Source of the DNA: Kitasatospora acidiphila
GTDB lineage: Bacteria > Actinomycetota > Actinomycetes > Streptomycetales > Streptomycetaceae
Reading direction: 5' to 3'
NCBI RefSeq assembly: GCF_006636205.1
Contig: NZ_VIGB01000003.1
Coordinates: 1,798,001-1,862,000 of the forward strand
Length of the DNA stretch: 64,000 nt
Positions within the stretch are counted from its first letter, which is position 1; each line of letters begins with the position of its first letter. This document shows, piece by piece, positions 52,130 through 61,183 of this stretch. The position numbers were made by a program, and so were the translations under genes. The notes under the pieces are model-generated. The model did not search any database, was not told where the DNA came from, and saw only the letters and a program-made list of their open reading frames with translations.

Positions 52130-53284
52130 GTGCCTGTCCCGCGGCGATCCGCTGCTCTCGCCCGGCCACGGCGCCCCGGCCGCGCCCTGGTGCTCCTGCC
52201 GCTTGGGCTGATCCTGGTCATCACGGTGGTGGACATACTGTCCCCGCCGTCCATCCACTTGGGCCCGCTCCTCGTGGTGGCGCCCGCCCTCACCGCCTCG
52301 TTCGCCGGCGCCCGGCTGACCGCCCTGGTGAGCGCCATCGCCGTGGCCGCGCTGTTCGTGATCGGCATCCTGCACGGCGGCCTGACCACGTCCAACCACG
52401 AGAGCCAGATCGTGGCGCTGATCGTGGTCTCGGCGCTGGTGGTGGCGTTCCGAGCACTGCGCGACCGGCACGCCCGTGAGCTGGTGCAGGTGCGCTCTGT
52501 CTCCGAGACGGCACAGCAGGTGCTGCTGCGACCGCTGCCCACCCGGATCGGCCCGCTGCGGATCGCCTCCGTCTACCTGGCCGCCGACGCCGAGGCGCAG
52601 ATCGGCGGGGACCTGTACGCCGCCTCGCGGACCGTCAACGGCACCCGGCTGATCGTCGGCGACGTCCGGGGAAAAGGGCTGACCTCATTGGGCGAGGCCG
52701 CCCTGCTGCTCGGGGCGTTCCGGGCCGCCGCCCACCTCCAGGCCTCGCTGCCGGAACTCGCCGCGTACCTGGACGGCAGCGTCAGTTGGGATCTGGCCGC
52801 GGCCGCCTGCGACCCGCCGGACGATGACGAGGAGCCCGGTCCGGTGGTCCATGACGCCGCCGAGTCGTTCATCACCGCGGTGATCCTGGACATCCCGGAC
52901 GACGGCTCCCAGATCCAGATCATCAACTGCGGCCATCCGCCGCCCCTGCTGCTGCACCACGGGCGGGTGGTGACGCTGGAGGTCCGCCGTCCGGCGCCGC
53001 CGCTGGGCCTGGGCGGGCTGCTGGAGCCGCAGTACCAGGCGGACTCGTTCCAGTTCACGCCCAGCGACCGGTTGCTCCTCTACACCGACGGCGTGATCGA
53101 GGCCCGGAACGCGGCGCGGACCTTCTACCCGCTGACCGAGCGGATCCGGGCCTGGACGACCGAGCGGCCGGCCGCCCTGCTGCAGCACCTGCGCCGTGAT
53201 CTGCTGGAGCACGCGGGTGGACGGCTGGGGGACGACGCGGCGATGGTGGCCGTGGAGCGGATGCCCGACGCGGGACGCCGGTGA
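52130..53284 (+). CDS. Membrane PP2C/SpoIIE-type serine phosphatase
   Basis: 384 aa from a GTG at 52130. Two to four membrane helices in the first 110 residues, then a SpoIIE phosphatase domain: AEAQIGGDLYAASR, LIVGDVRGKGLTS, INCGHPPPLLLH, LLLYTDGVIEARN and LGDDAAMVAVE, the Asp metal ligands being retained. Likely dephosphorylates an anti-anti-sigma factor; no partner switch genes are adjacent. Confidence 0.9.
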   Translation: MPVPRRSAALARPRRPGRALVLLPLGLILVITVVDILSPPSIHLGPLLVVAPALTASFAGARLTALVSAIAVAALFVIGILHGGLTTSNHESQIVALIVVSALVVAFRALRDRHARELVQVRSVSETAQQVLLRPLPTRIGPLRIASVYLAADAEAQIGGDLYAASRTVNGTRLIVGDVRGKGLTSLGEAALLLGAFRAAAHLQASLPELAAYLDGSVSWDLAAAACDPPDDDEEPGPVVHDAAESFITAVILDIPDDGSQIQIINCGHPPPLLLHHGRVVTLEVRRPAPPLGLGGLLEPQYQADSFQFTPSDRLLLYTDGVIEARNAARTFYPLTERIRAWTTERPAALLQHLRRDLLEHAGGRLGDDAAMVAVERMPDAGRR

Positions 53285-53382
53285 AGTGGCCGGCCCGGGC
53301 TCTCCAGGCTTCACGGTGAGTCCCATGCTCTACGGTGAGCGTCGAACGAGGCACGGCGTCGACCCGACGGAGGCGGTCACCG

Positions 53383-54558
53383 GTGACGACAGCGGCGCAG
53401 GCGGAGTCGGACTTCACGCCGGAACCGGACTTCACCCCCGAGCAGCTGGCCCGCGGCCGGGCGCTGCGCCGGGCCCAGCTGCCGTGGCTGCTCGGCGGCC
53501 GGCTGGCCGGGCTGGCGCTGTCGCTGGTGCTGGGGCTGACCCCGGCCGGGGCGCGGCTGGTGCACTGGGCGGGCGGGCTGTTCGACGGCTCCTGGGCGGC
53601 CCAGGTGCTGGCCGGGGCAACGGCCCTGATCCTGCTGGGGCAGCTGCTCGCGGTGCCGTTCAACGCCCGGGTGCGGGTGGTGCGGGCGCGCTACGGGCTG
53701 GTCACCCAGGGCTGGGGCGGCTGGGTGGTGGACCTGCTGCGCGGCCTGCTGCTCACCCTGGCCCTGATGCTGCCCGCCGCCCTCGGGCTCTACGCCCTCA
53801 CCGGCTGGTCCACCAACTGGTGGTGGCTCCCGGCGGCGGGCGCGGCGGCGCTGCTCACCGTGCTGCTCTCCTTCCTCTTCCCGCTGGTGGTCGAGCCGCT
53901 CTTCAACCGGTTCCGCCCGATGCCGGAGGGTGAGTTGCGCAGCGCGCTGCTCGGCCTGGCCGAGCGCGACGCGGTGCGGGTGCGGGAGGTGCTGGTCGCG
54001 GACGCCTCGCGGCGGACCACCGCGCTGAACGCCTACGTCTCCGGCTTCGGCGCCACTCGCCGGATCGTCGCCTACGACACCTTGCTGAGCACCGCCGCAC
54101 CGCGCGAGGTGGAGCTGGTGGTGGCCCACGAGCTGGGGCACGTCAAGCACCGCGATGTGCCGCGCGGCACGGTGCTGGGCGCGGTGGGCGCCGCGGTGAT
54201 GGTCGGCGTGCTGGGCTGGTTGATGTCGCTGCACCCGCTGCTGAACGCCGCCGGGGTGGCCGATGTCGCCGACCCGCGCTCGCTGCCGCTGCTGGCCGCC
54301 TGCGCGGCGCTGCTCGGAGCCCTCAGTGGGCCGGCGCAGGCCGCGGTGAGCCGGCGGATCGAGGCCCGCGCCGACCAGCACGCCCTGGATCTGACCCGGG
54401 ATCCTGAGCAGTTCATCGCGATGCAGCGCCGGCTCGCGCTCACCAATGTGGCCGACGTAGACCCGCCCCGCCTGCTGGAGTTGCTCTTCGCCACCCACCC
54501 GAGCACCGCGCGGCGGATCGCGGCCGCGCGCGCCTGGGCACCGGCGACCGATCGTTGA
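53383..54558 (+). CDS. M48 family membrane metalloprotease (Ste24-like)
   Basis: 391 aa from a GTG at 53383. Multi-spanning membrane protein with zinc motif HELGH (LVVAHELGHVKHRD) and the third ligand Glu in IEARADQHALDLT, as in CAAX protease Ste24/HtpX. Domain order (membrane helices, HExxH, two helices, EARAD) is normal. Role in membrane protein turnover is inferred from the family. Confidence 0.92.
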   Translation: MTTAAQAESDFTPEPDFTPEQLARGRALRRAQLPWLLGGRLAGLALSLVLGLTPAGARLVHWAGGLFDGSWAAQVLAGATALILLGQLLAVPFNARVRVVRARYGLVTQGWGGWVVDLLRGLLLTLALMLPAALGLYALTGWSTNWWWLPAAGAAALLTVLLSFLFPLVVEPLFNRFRPMPEGELRSALLGLAERDAVRVREVLVADASRRTTALNAYVSGFGATRRIVAYDTLLSTAAPREVELVVAHELGHVKHRDVPRGTVLGAVGAAVMVGVLGWLMSLHPLLNAAGVADVADPRSLPLLAACAALLGALSGPAQAAVSRRIEARADQHALDLTRDPEQFIAMQRRLALTNVADVDPPRLLELLFATHPSTARRIAAARAWAPATDR

Positions 54559-54612
54559 GAACCGCTGAGAGCCTTTGCTAATCGTTGAGGATCGTTGAGA
54601 ATCGCTGAGAGG
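54558..54612. repeat. Short degenerate direct repeats before the cupin gene
   Basis: GTTGAGAACCGCTGAGAG and ATCGTTGAGGATCGTTGAGA-type units recur through the 67-bp gap, ending beside the cupin start at 54626. The Shine-Dalgarno sequence (GAGAGGGG) lies in the last copy. Confidence 0.5.
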
Positions 54613-54625
54613 GGACCAACCGCTC

Positions 54626-55036
54626 ATGGACACCTGGCAGTTGACCGACGCCCCGGTGGTCGAGGCACCCGACGGGTCGACGGTGCGGCCGCTGGGCGTG
54701 CTGCCCGACGCGGCGAGCATGGCCCGCTTCGAGCTGCCGCCCGGCGCGGTCTCCCGGGCCGTCTCGCATGCCACCGTGCAGGAGCTGTGGCATGTGGTGG
54801 GCGGCTCGGGCGAGTTGTGGCGCCGCCGAGCCGCCGACGGACACTCGGAGATCACCGTGCTGCGTCCCGGCGTGACGGTGAGCATTCCGCTGGGCACCGC
54901 CTTCCAGTTCCGTGCCGGTCCCGATGCCGCCCTGCTGATCGTCGCCGCCACCATGCCGCCGTGGCCGGACACTCCGGACGAGGCGCGGCCCGAACCGGGG
55001 CCGTGGTCGCCGTCCACCCACCCGGAATCCCGTTGA
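54626..55036 (+). CDS. Cupin domain protein
   Basis: 136-aa single cupin (FELPPGAVSRAVSHATVQELWHVVGGSGELW; then VLRPGVTVSIPLGTAFQFRA). The first motif has one His and a Glu (HATVQELWHV); the second motif lacks the usual terminal His (FQF), so metal binding is uncertain. Function unknown. Distinct from the cupin at 5380. Confidence 0.8.
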   Translation: MDTWQLTDAPVVEAPDGSTVRPLGVLPDAASMARFELPPGAVSRAVSHATVQELWHVVGGSGELWRRRAADGHSEITVLRPGVTVSIPLGTAFQFRAGPDAALLIVAATMPPWPDTPDEARPEPGPWSPSTHPESR

Positions 55037-55088
55037 CCTGCACGTTCCTCACCCGCCACGCTGATCCCCGGACCAGGAGAGGTGAACC

Positions 55089-55889
55089 GTGATTCAAGGG
55101 CAGGGGCTTGACCAGGATGGGCTGATGCTCCGTGAGGGGTCGCTGTCGCGGGTGACGGCGGAGTACGCGCCGGTGGTGGCGGCGGTCCGGGAGGCGGCCG
55201 CCGCCGCGTTCGGACCGGAACTGCTGCACAGTGCGTACCTCTTCGGCAGCATCCCGCGCGGCACGGCGGTGGCCGGGCGTTCGGATCTGGACCTGCTGCT
55301 GGCGCTGCGCCGGGAGCCGACCGACACCGACCAGGCCACCGCCAACGAGCTGCTCGCCACCCTGGAGGCCCGCTGCCCCCAACTCAACGGCGGCAGCGTG
55401 CTGTTGTTCAGTACCGAGCGGCTGCTCAGCGACCTGGAGCGGTACGACCTGGGGTGGTTCCTGGCCTGCCTCTGCACGCCGCTGCTCGGGCCCGACCTCG
55501 CCGAGCGGCTCCCCCGCTACCGGCTGGACGGCATGCTGGCCCGGGAGACCAATGGCGACCTCGCCGACTTCCTCCCACGCTGGCGCGAACGCGCTGCGAA
55601 CGGCGCCGAGTTGACGACGCTGACCCGGGGCGCGGCCCGCAAGATCGTCCGCACCGGCTTCACCCTGGTGATGCCGCGCTGGCAGGGCTGGACCAGCGAT
55701 CTCGCTGAGTCCGCCGCCGTGTTCGCGCAGTACTACCCCGAGTGCGGGGCGCAGATGCTGGCCGCCGCCGGGATCGCCCGCACCGGGAGCCCGGATCCCG
55801 CTGATCTCGCCCTGCTGCTCGACGAGTTGGGGCCCTGGCTCGCAACGGAGTACGTGGCGGTCCACGGCCACAAGACACCCCGGCCGTAG
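55089..55889 (+). CDS. Nucleotidyltransferase (aminoglycoside-type NTase fold)
   Basis: 266 aa from a GTG at 55089 (GGAGAGG upstream). Pol-beta-type NTase motif LFGSIPRGTAVAGRSDLDLLL with GSxxRG and DxD. Helical C-terminal half (WFLACLCTPLLG; ARKIVRTGFTLVMPRWQG) as in aminoglycoside adenylyltransferase-like proteins. Substrate not predictable; antibiotic modification is possible. Confidence 0.85.
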   Translation: MIQGQGLDQDGLMLREGSLSRVTAEYAPVVAAVREAAAAAFGPELLHSAYLFGSIPRGTAVAGRSDLDLLLALRREPTDTDQATANELLATLEARCPQLNGGSVLLFSTERLLSDLERYDLGWFLACLCTPLLGPDLAERLPRYRLDGMLARETNGDLADFLPRWRERAANGAELTTLTRGAARKIVRTGFTLVMPRWQGWTSDLAESAAVFAQYYPECGAQMLAAAGIARTGSPDPADLALLLDELGPWLATEYVAVHGHKTPRP

Positions 55890-55895
55890 CCGGAA

Positions 55896-55926
55896 CGCCT
55901 CGCACGGCCGCCCGCCGTGCGAGGCG
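55896..55926. terminator. Bidirectional hairpin terminator
   Basis: CGCCTCGCACGGC (55896-55908), 5-base loop, GCCGTGCGAGGCG (55914-55926): a perfect 13-bp stem between the convergent NTase and CGNR genes. Confidence 0.85.
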
Positions 55927-55938
55927 CCCCTAAAAGCG

Positions 55939-56490
55939 TCAGACCTTCGCGCGCGCGTAGTGGCGGGAGGCCTTGGCGCGGTTTCCGCAGGTGGCCATCG
56001 AGTGCCAGCGGCGGGTGCCGTTCTTCGAGGTGTCGTAGAAGTACAGGATGCACGAAGGGTGGGCGCAGGAGCGGATCCGGCCCGGCGCCTCGACGAGCAT
56101 GCGCAGGTAGTCGGCGGCGGCGGACCAGGCGGGCAGCCAGGCCGGGGCGTCGACCTCGACCCGCTCCGCCGGGCCGTCCGCGGCGAGGGAGCGGCGGATC
56201 GAGCCATGCGCCAGTACGGAGTTCAGTTCGGCGCGCAGCTCCGGCCCGTCCTCGCCGTCGACCAGGCGCTTGATCACCTCGCGGGTCTGGATCAGGGCAT
56301 CACGGGTCGCAGCATCGGCGGGCACCCGGTCAGCGAAGCCGTTGGCGCGGAGCCAGAGCGCCAGATCGTCCGACGAAGCCAGCAGGTCGCGCGGGTTGCC
56401 GCCGTTGTTCCACCGCGTGTTGAGCAGGTCGACCACGAGCGGCTCGTCCGGCAACGGGCGAGGGTCCTGCGGCACTGCATCCTCGGTCAT
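55939..56490 (-). CDS. CGNR zinc-finger protein (ABATE domain)
   Basis: 183 aa. N-terminal ABATE domain (LVVDLLNTRW; DDLALWLRANGFADRVP) and C-terminal CGNR zinc finger (CAHPSCILYFYDTS ... WHSMATCGNRAKASRHY). Members are presumed transcription factors binding stress-related promoters. Divergent from the VOC gene at 56637 and may control it. Confidence 0.9.
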   Translation of the reverse strand: MTEDAVPQDPRPLPDEPLVVDLLNTRWNNGGNPRDLLASSDDLALWLRANGFADRVPADAATRDALIQTREVIKRLVDGEDGPELRAELNSVLAHGSIRRSLAADGPAERVEVDAPAWLPAWSAAADYLRMLVEAPGRIRSCAHPSCILYFYDTSKNGTRRWHSMATCGNRAKASRHYARAKV

Positions 56491-56636
56491 CGACTCTCCT
56501 GACGTGTCCTGCCGACGATTCTAACCGGCATCGACCACCACACCGGTTGACTCTCTCCAAGATAACCCTCCATACTCGTTTCACTGGTTAGTCCGGACCG
56601 GCTCCGCTCTCCGGACCTCACGACAGGGGGTTCTCC

Positions 56637-57125
56637 ATGACTCAGGCAGTCGCACAGCCCGTGGCCACCGCGCCGGCCACCGCCTTCCAGACCGGGCACA
56701 TCGGCCTGAACGTCACCGACTTGGACCGCTCCCGCGCCTTCTACCAGCAGGTCTTCGGGTTCGAGGTGGTCCGAACCGACCCCGAGGGGCGCTTCGTCTT
56801 CCTGGGGCGGGACGGCCGACCGGTGATCACGCTCTGGCAGCAGAGCGAGGGGCGCTTCAACACCGCCGCGCCCGGCCTGCACCACCTGTCCTTCGAGGCC
56901 GAGAGCCTGGAGCAGGTCCGCGCCGTCGAGCAGGTGCTGCGCACCCTGGGCGCCGAGTTCGCCTACGACGGCGTGGTCCCGCACGGTGAGGGCTCCGACT
57001 CCGGCGGGGTGTTCTTCGCCGATCCGGACGGCATCCGCCTGGAGATCTACACCTCCGCCGGCGTGGCCGGTGAGCACACCCATGCGCCCAACGCCGCCGG
57101 TACCCCGACCTGCGGCTTCTTCTAA
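56637..57125 (+). CDS. VOC family (glyoxalase/dioxygenase superfamily) protein
   Basis: 162 aa. Single VOC domain: HIGLNVTDLDRSRAFYQQVFGF, FLGRDGRPVITLWQQ, GLHHLSFEAESLEQV and metal Glu in GIRLEIYTSAG. His/Glu metal ligands are present. Ribosome site CAGGGGG. Followed after 20 bp by the flavoprotein gene, so probably co-transcribed. Confidence 0.9.
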   Translation: MTQAVAQPVATAPATAFQTGHIGLNVTDLDRSRAFYQQVFGFEVVRTDPEGRFVFLGRDGRPVITLWQQSEGRFNTAAPGLHHLSFEAESLEQVRAVEQVLRTLGAEFAYDGVVPHGEGSDSGGVFFADPDGIRLEIYTSAGVAGEHTHAPNAAGTPTCGFF

Positions 57126-57145
57126 ACGGGCGGACCCGGAACACG

Positions 57146-58081
57146 ATGAGCACGCATCCGCCACTCGCCCCCGTCGAGAGCGGCGAGCAACTGGTCCGCC
57201 GCCGGGCCGGGTTCGACCGGCCCGGCTACTCCGGGCCGACCAAGCACCGCCGAGTCCCGGCCGTGGCCGCCGAGTTCCTCACCGCGCAGCCCATGGTGCT
57301 GGTCGGCGCGGCCGATTCGGACGGGCGGATCTGGGCGAGCGCGCTCGCCGGCCGGCCCGGCTTCCTGCACGCCGAACCGGGCCCACCCGACGGGCCCGAC
57401 GCCGTCACCATCGCAGCCAGCCCGGCCCCGCACGACCCGTTGGCGGCTGCCCTGAACGGGCCCACCCAGGTCGGCATGATCGCCGTGGAGCCGGCCAGAC
57501 GGCGCCGGATGCGGATGAACGGGCACGCCACCCCGACGGGCGACGGACTCCGGGTGGCACTCGACCAGGTCTTCTCCAACTGCCCCAAGTACATCCAGGC
57601 CCGCGGCTTCGACCTGGTCGCCCAGCAGTCGGGCCCCACCCGCCACACCACTCAACTGACCCTCGCCCAGCAGATCTTCGTCAACACCGCGGACACCTTC
57701 TTCATCGCCACCGCGGACCGTGCGGGCGACCTGGACACCTCGCACCGCGGCGGCCTCCCCGGTTTCGTCGAGGTGTCCGGCCCGGGGCGGCTGCGCTTCC
57801 CGGACTACTCGGGCAACGCCATGTTCGCCACCCTCGGCAACCTCGCCGAGAACCCGAACGCCGGCCTGCTGTTCATCGACTGGGACACCGGCACCACCCT
57901 GCAACTGACCGGCGCCGCCCAGACCGACTGGAATCCCTCCCACGCCGCCCAAGTCACCGGCGCCCAGCGCCTGGTGGACTTCACCGTGACAGGCGTGGTG
58001 GAGTCGGTCACCGCCCTGCCGCTGCGCTGGAGTGAGCCGAGCTACTCCCCCTTCAATCCGCGTTCGGATAACGGGAATTGA
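57146..58081 (+). CDS. PNPOx-like FMN-binding oxidoreductase
   Basis: 311 aa. Pyridoxamine 5'-phosphate oxidase-like split barrel duplicated in tandem: AQPMVLVGAADSDGRIWASAL ... GPTQVGMIAVEPARRRRMRMNG (first), DTFFIATADRAG ... LPGFVEVSGPGRLRFPDYSGN (second). CPKYIQAR in between. Often co-occurs with VOC or ferredoxin genes; substrate unknown. The end overlaps the convergent MFS remnant. Confidence 0.87.
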   Translation: MSTHPPLAPVESGEQLVRRRAGFDRPGYSGPTKHRRVPAVAAEFLTAQPMVLVGAADSDGRIWASALAGRPGFLHAEPGPPDGPDAVTIAASPAPHDPLAAALNGPTQVGMIAVEPARRRRMRMNGHATPTGDGLRVALDQVFSNCPKYIQARGFDLVAQQSGPTRHTTQLTLAQQIFVNTADTFFIATADRAGDLDTSHRGGLPGFVEVSGPGRLRFPDYSGNAMFATLGNLAENPNAGLLFIDWDTGTTLQLTGAAQTDWNPSHAAQVTGAQRLVDFTVTGVVESVTALPLRWSEPSYSPFNPRSDNGN

Positions 58082-59060
58082 TCACGCGGGCCTGCCAACC
58101 CGCAGTCAGCAGCACGGCTACGCCCACGCAGCTCATCGCGCCCGCCGCCGAGCCGAGTTGGGCAACCGCCCCGAAGGCCATCGGTCCCACACCCTGCACG
58201 GTCATCATCCCGGCCGCGAGCAGGCTGAAGGCCTGGCCCCGGCCCGCCGTCGGGATCGCGGCCAGGAAAGGCCGTTGCAGGCCGAGGCCGTGGGCGAATC
58301 CGAGGCCCGCCACCGCCAGCAGTACCCCGGCAGCCACCGGGCCCGGCCGCAGTGCGAACGCGGTCAGCGGCAGGCCCAACAGGGCGGTCAGGGGTGCGAC
58401 CAGTCGCTCGCGGGTCACCGGGTGCAGCAGCCGGCCGACCGCCAGGTAGCCGAGCAGCATGCCCAACGGGAGCGTGCCGAGCAGCAGGGCCGCATCGCCG
58501 AACGGCAGCCCCCGCTGGCCGGTGTAGGGGACGATCAGGCTCTCCGCACCGGCGGCGAAGGCCGGCGGGAGCCACTGGGCGAGCAGCACGGTACGTATCC
58601 GGCGTACGGCGAGCAGGTCGCGTGCTCGGACCAACTCCTGCGGACCGGCGCGGCGCGCTCCCCCGCTCCCTGACTGCCCCGGCCCGCGGTGTCCGGAAGC
58701 CGCAGCCGAACGGCCAGCGCCGCGAGCAGGTAGCCGCAGGCGCTCACCGGCAGCGCGCCACACGGTCCGAGTGCGCCCACCACGGCCCCCGCACAGCCAG
58801 GCCCATCAGTTGGGCACCGGACTACGCCATGGTGTTCAGCGATCGGCCCACCACATAGGCGTCGTCGGTGAGTTCGGCCGCGACCGGGCGGCTGCCAGCC
58901 GCCCCGGACACCGGCGTCAGCGCGGCCACCACCGCCACCAGGGCGAGCGCCGCGCCGACCGGCAGTCGCACCAGCGCTGGAACCGCCGCACCCCCGTCGC
59001 CGAGGCCCTGCTCGGCGCCGCCGGGGCCGAGAGACCGTAAAGCACCTGCGTGGCCAAGGG
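58053..59060 (-). pseudogene. MFS transporter remnant with nonsense and frameshift lesions
   Basis: Coherent MFS sequence is spread over several frames: LYGLSAPAAP, then VALVRLP-type helices (ALALVAVVAALTPVSGAAGS, DDAYVVGRSLNTMA), an in-frame TAG at 58822-58824 where Trp is expected, then SGAQLMGLAV, GALGPCGALPVSACGYLLAA in the next frame, and RDLLAVRRIRTVLLAQWLPP through to the stop at 58053 in a third. At least three single-base losses and one nonsense change are needed to repair it, and the first membrane helices are missing. This is genuine decay. The C-terminal half (213 aa) is an open frame and could mislead. Confidence 0.8.
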
Positions 59061-59081
59061 TGTTGTGGCTACCCTGGAGCC

Positions 59082-59132
59082 ATGACCTCGTTCCGTGCTC
59101 CCAGCCAGCTGATGCCCCGCCCCGCGGGGTAG
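59082..59132 (+). CDS. Putative leader peptide of the MetRS operon
   Basis: 16 codons, MTSFRAPSQLMPRPAG, with GGAG 4 bp before the ATG. It ends 25 bp before a terminator hairpin and 106 bp before the MetRS start. The segment GCGGGG (59124-59129, its last codons) can pair with CCCCGC (59162-59167) in the terminator, the classical layout for ribosome-mediated attenuation. It contains one internal Met codon. Confidence 0.5.
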   Translation: MTSFRAPSQLMPRPAG

Positions 59133-59156
59133 CACTCACGGACGCGCAGAACCGTT

Positions 59157-59190
59157 CGAGGCCCCGCCACCACGGGGCCTCGTTTCGTGT
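59157..59190 (+). terminator. Attenuator-type terminator ahead of the MetRS gene
   Basis: Perfect 10-bp stem CGAGGCCCCG (59157-59166), loop CCACCA, CGGGGCCTCG (59173-59182), followed by TTTCGTGT. Lies between the leader peptide and the MetRS start. Confidence 0.7.
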
Positions 59191-59237
59191 TCGCGGCCCC
59201 GGTTGCCCACCACGATTCCGTGACCGGAGGACCGCTC

Positions 59238-60698
59238 ATGACCACCTACCTGACCACCACCATCCCGTACGTCAACGCCCGCCCGCACATCGGCTTCGCG
59301 CTCGAACTGGTGCAGGCCGATGTGCTGGCCCGGCACCGGCGTTCCCGTGGCGAGGACGTCCGGCTGCTCAGCGGTACGGATGAGAACTCACTCAAGAACG
59401 TCCTTGCCGCCGCGGCCGCCGGGGTCGAGGTGCGCACGCTGGTGGACCGCAATGCCGCTGCCTTCGAGGCACTTCAGGAGCCGCTGGCGCTGCGGCTGGA
59501 CGACTTCATCCGCACCAGCCGCGATCCGCGCCATCCGGTCGGCGTCGAGGAGCTCTGGCGCCGCTGCGCGGCCAGTGGCGACCTGTACCGACGGCACTAC
59601 CGCGGCCGGTACTGCGTGGGCTGCGAACAGTTCTACACGGTCGAGGAGTTGGCGGACGGCCGGTGCCCGGAGCACGGCACCGAGCCGCAGTTCGTCGAGG
59701 AGGAGAACTGGTTCTTCCGACTCTCGCGCTACACCGGGCAGTTGCGGGCCGCGATCACCGAGGGCCGGCTGCGGATCGACCCGCCCGCGCGTCGGAACGA
59801 GGTGCTCGGCCTGCTCGCGGCCGGCCTGCCGGACTTCTCGGTGTCGCGTTCCCGTGAGCGCGCGCACGGTTGGGGGATCCCGGTGCCCGGCGACGACTCC
59901 CAGGTGATCTACGTCTGGTGGGACGCGCTCGGCAACTACATCACCAGTCTCGGCCTCGACTCCCCCGACTTCGACCGCTGGTGGCGCGGCAGCGAGCGGC
60001 GGATCCACCTGTGCGGAAAGGGCGTGCTGCGCTTCCACGCGGTCTACTGGCCGGCGTTGCTGCTCTCCGCCGGCCTGCCGCTGCCCACCGACATCCTGGT
60101 GCACGACTACCTCACCGTCGACGGCCGGAAGATCAGCAAATCGGCGGGCAACACCGTCGACCCGGTCCAACTGGTCGACGACTACGGCACCGACGCGGTG
60201 CGCTGGTGGCTGCTGCGCGAGGTGGCGAAAGTCGGTGACACCGACTTCACGGTCAACCGCCTGGTGGAGCGCGCCAATGCCGATCTGGCGGGCGGGATCG
60301 GCAACCTGGTGAAGCGCGTGGTCACTTTGATACACCGTCAATGCGACGGTCGAGCACCCGAGTCGGACTCGGCCGCATTGCCCGAGTGCGCCACCGTCCC
60401 GGCCGAGGTCGCCGCAGCGCTCGACGGTTACGACTTCCGCCGTGCCACCGCCGCGCTCTGGCAACTGCCGACGGCGGCGAACCGCTACCTGGATCAGAAC
60501 CGGCCCTGGTCGGATCCGACAACTGCGCCCCGCCACCTGGCCGTTCTGCTGCACGCCTGCCGCACGCTCGGCGAGTTGCTGACGCCGTTCCTGCCCGATG
60601 CCGCAGGCCACGTGCTGGCCCAGTGCACTCCAGGCCCGGACGGTCGACTGCCCGAGGCTCGAACACTCTTTCCACGCCGCTACCCTCAGAGCGCATGA
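59238..60698 (+). CDS. metG: Methionyl-tRNA synthetase
   Basis: 486 aa from the ATG at 59238 (ribosome site GGAGG). Class Ia aaRS: HIGH-like PHIGFALELVQADV, zinc knuckle CVGCEQFYTVEEL ... GRCPEHG, KMSKS as DGRKISKSAGNTVDP, and anticodon-binding C-terminal helices. Preceded by a leader peptide and terminator, so apparently attenuated. Overlapped by a phosphinothricin-type acetyltransferase and a DUF4231 gene. Whether it is the cell's only MetRS cannot be told here; the setting suggests a second, resistance-type copy. Confidence 0.9.
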   Translation: MTTYLTTTIPYVNARPHIGFALELVQADVLARHRRSRGEDVRLLSGTDENSLKNVLAAAAAGVEVRTLVDRNAAAFEALQEPLALRLDDFIRTSRDPRHPVGVEELWRRCAASGDLYRRHYRGRYCVGCEQFYTVEELADGRCPEHGTEPQFVEEENWFFRLSRYTGQLRAAITEGRLRIDPPARRNEVLGLLAAGLPDFSVSRSRERAHGWGIPVPGDDSQVIYVWWDALGNYITSLGLDSPDFDRWWRGSERRIHLCGKGVLRFHAVYWPALLLSAGLPLPTDILVHDYLTVDGRKISKSAGNTVDPVQLVDDYGTDAVRWWLLREVAKVGDTDFTVNRLVERANADLAGGIGNLVKRVVTLIHRQCDGRAPESDSAALPECATVPAEVAAALDGYDFRRATAALWQLPTAANRYLDQNRPWSDPTTAPRHLAVLLHACRTLGELLTPFLPDAAGHVLAQCTPGPDGRLPEARTLFPRRYPQSA

Positions 60699-61183
60699 GG
60701 ATCGAATCGATGCGGCCCGACCACGGCAGGCAGGTGCTCGACATCTACCGACTCGGGATCGCCGGGGGAAACGCCACCTTCGAGACCGAGGCGCCGAGTT
60801 GGGCCAAGTTCAACAGCGGCCGGCTGCCCGAGCACCGGCTGGTCGCCGTGGACGAGGAGGAGCGCGTCCAGGGGTGGGCCGCGGTCTCCCGGATCTCCGA
60901 GCGGCGCGCCTACGAGGGGGTGGTCGAGCACTCCGTCTACGTGCACCCGAATGCGCAGGGCCACGGGGTCGGCTACGCCCTGCTCACCGCGCTGATCGAC
61001 TCGACCGATGCGGCCGGCATCTGGACCGTGCAGTCCGGGATCTTCCCCGAGAACACCGCCAGCCTTGCCCTCCACGAGCGGGCCGGCTTCCGGGTGATCG
61101 GCACCCGGGAACGGATCGGCCGCCTGCACGGCCAGTGGCGCAACGTGGTGCTGGTGGAACGCCGCAGCCCGGTGGTGCTCTGA
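60695..61183 (+). CDS. GNAT acetyltransferase (phosphinothricin/methionine sulfoximine type)
   Basis: 162 aa; the ATG overlaps the MetRS stop (ATGA). PAT/MddA-like: RPDHGRQVLDIYRLGIAGGNATFET, WAAVSRISERRAYEGVVEHSVYV, HPNAQGHGVGYALLTALI (acetyl-CoA motif), FPENTASLALHERAGFRVIG. The family acetylates phosphinothricin, methionine sulfoximine and sulfone. Coupling to a MetRS points to defence against a methionine analogue, though that is inference. Confidence 0.88.
   Translation: MRIESMRPDHGRQVLDIYRLGIAGGNATFETEAPSWAKFNSGRLPEHRLVAVDEEERVQGWAAVSRISERRAYEGVVEHSVYVHPNAQGHGVGYALLTALIDSTDAAGIWTVQSGIFPENTASLALHERAGFRVIGTRERIGRLHGQWRNVVLVERRSPVVL

Noticed and set aside
59040..59237. T-box or SAM riboswitch ahead of the MetRS gene
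   Set aside because: No T-box sequence or specifier-loop pattern and no SAM-type core seen; a leader ORF with a terminator fits better.
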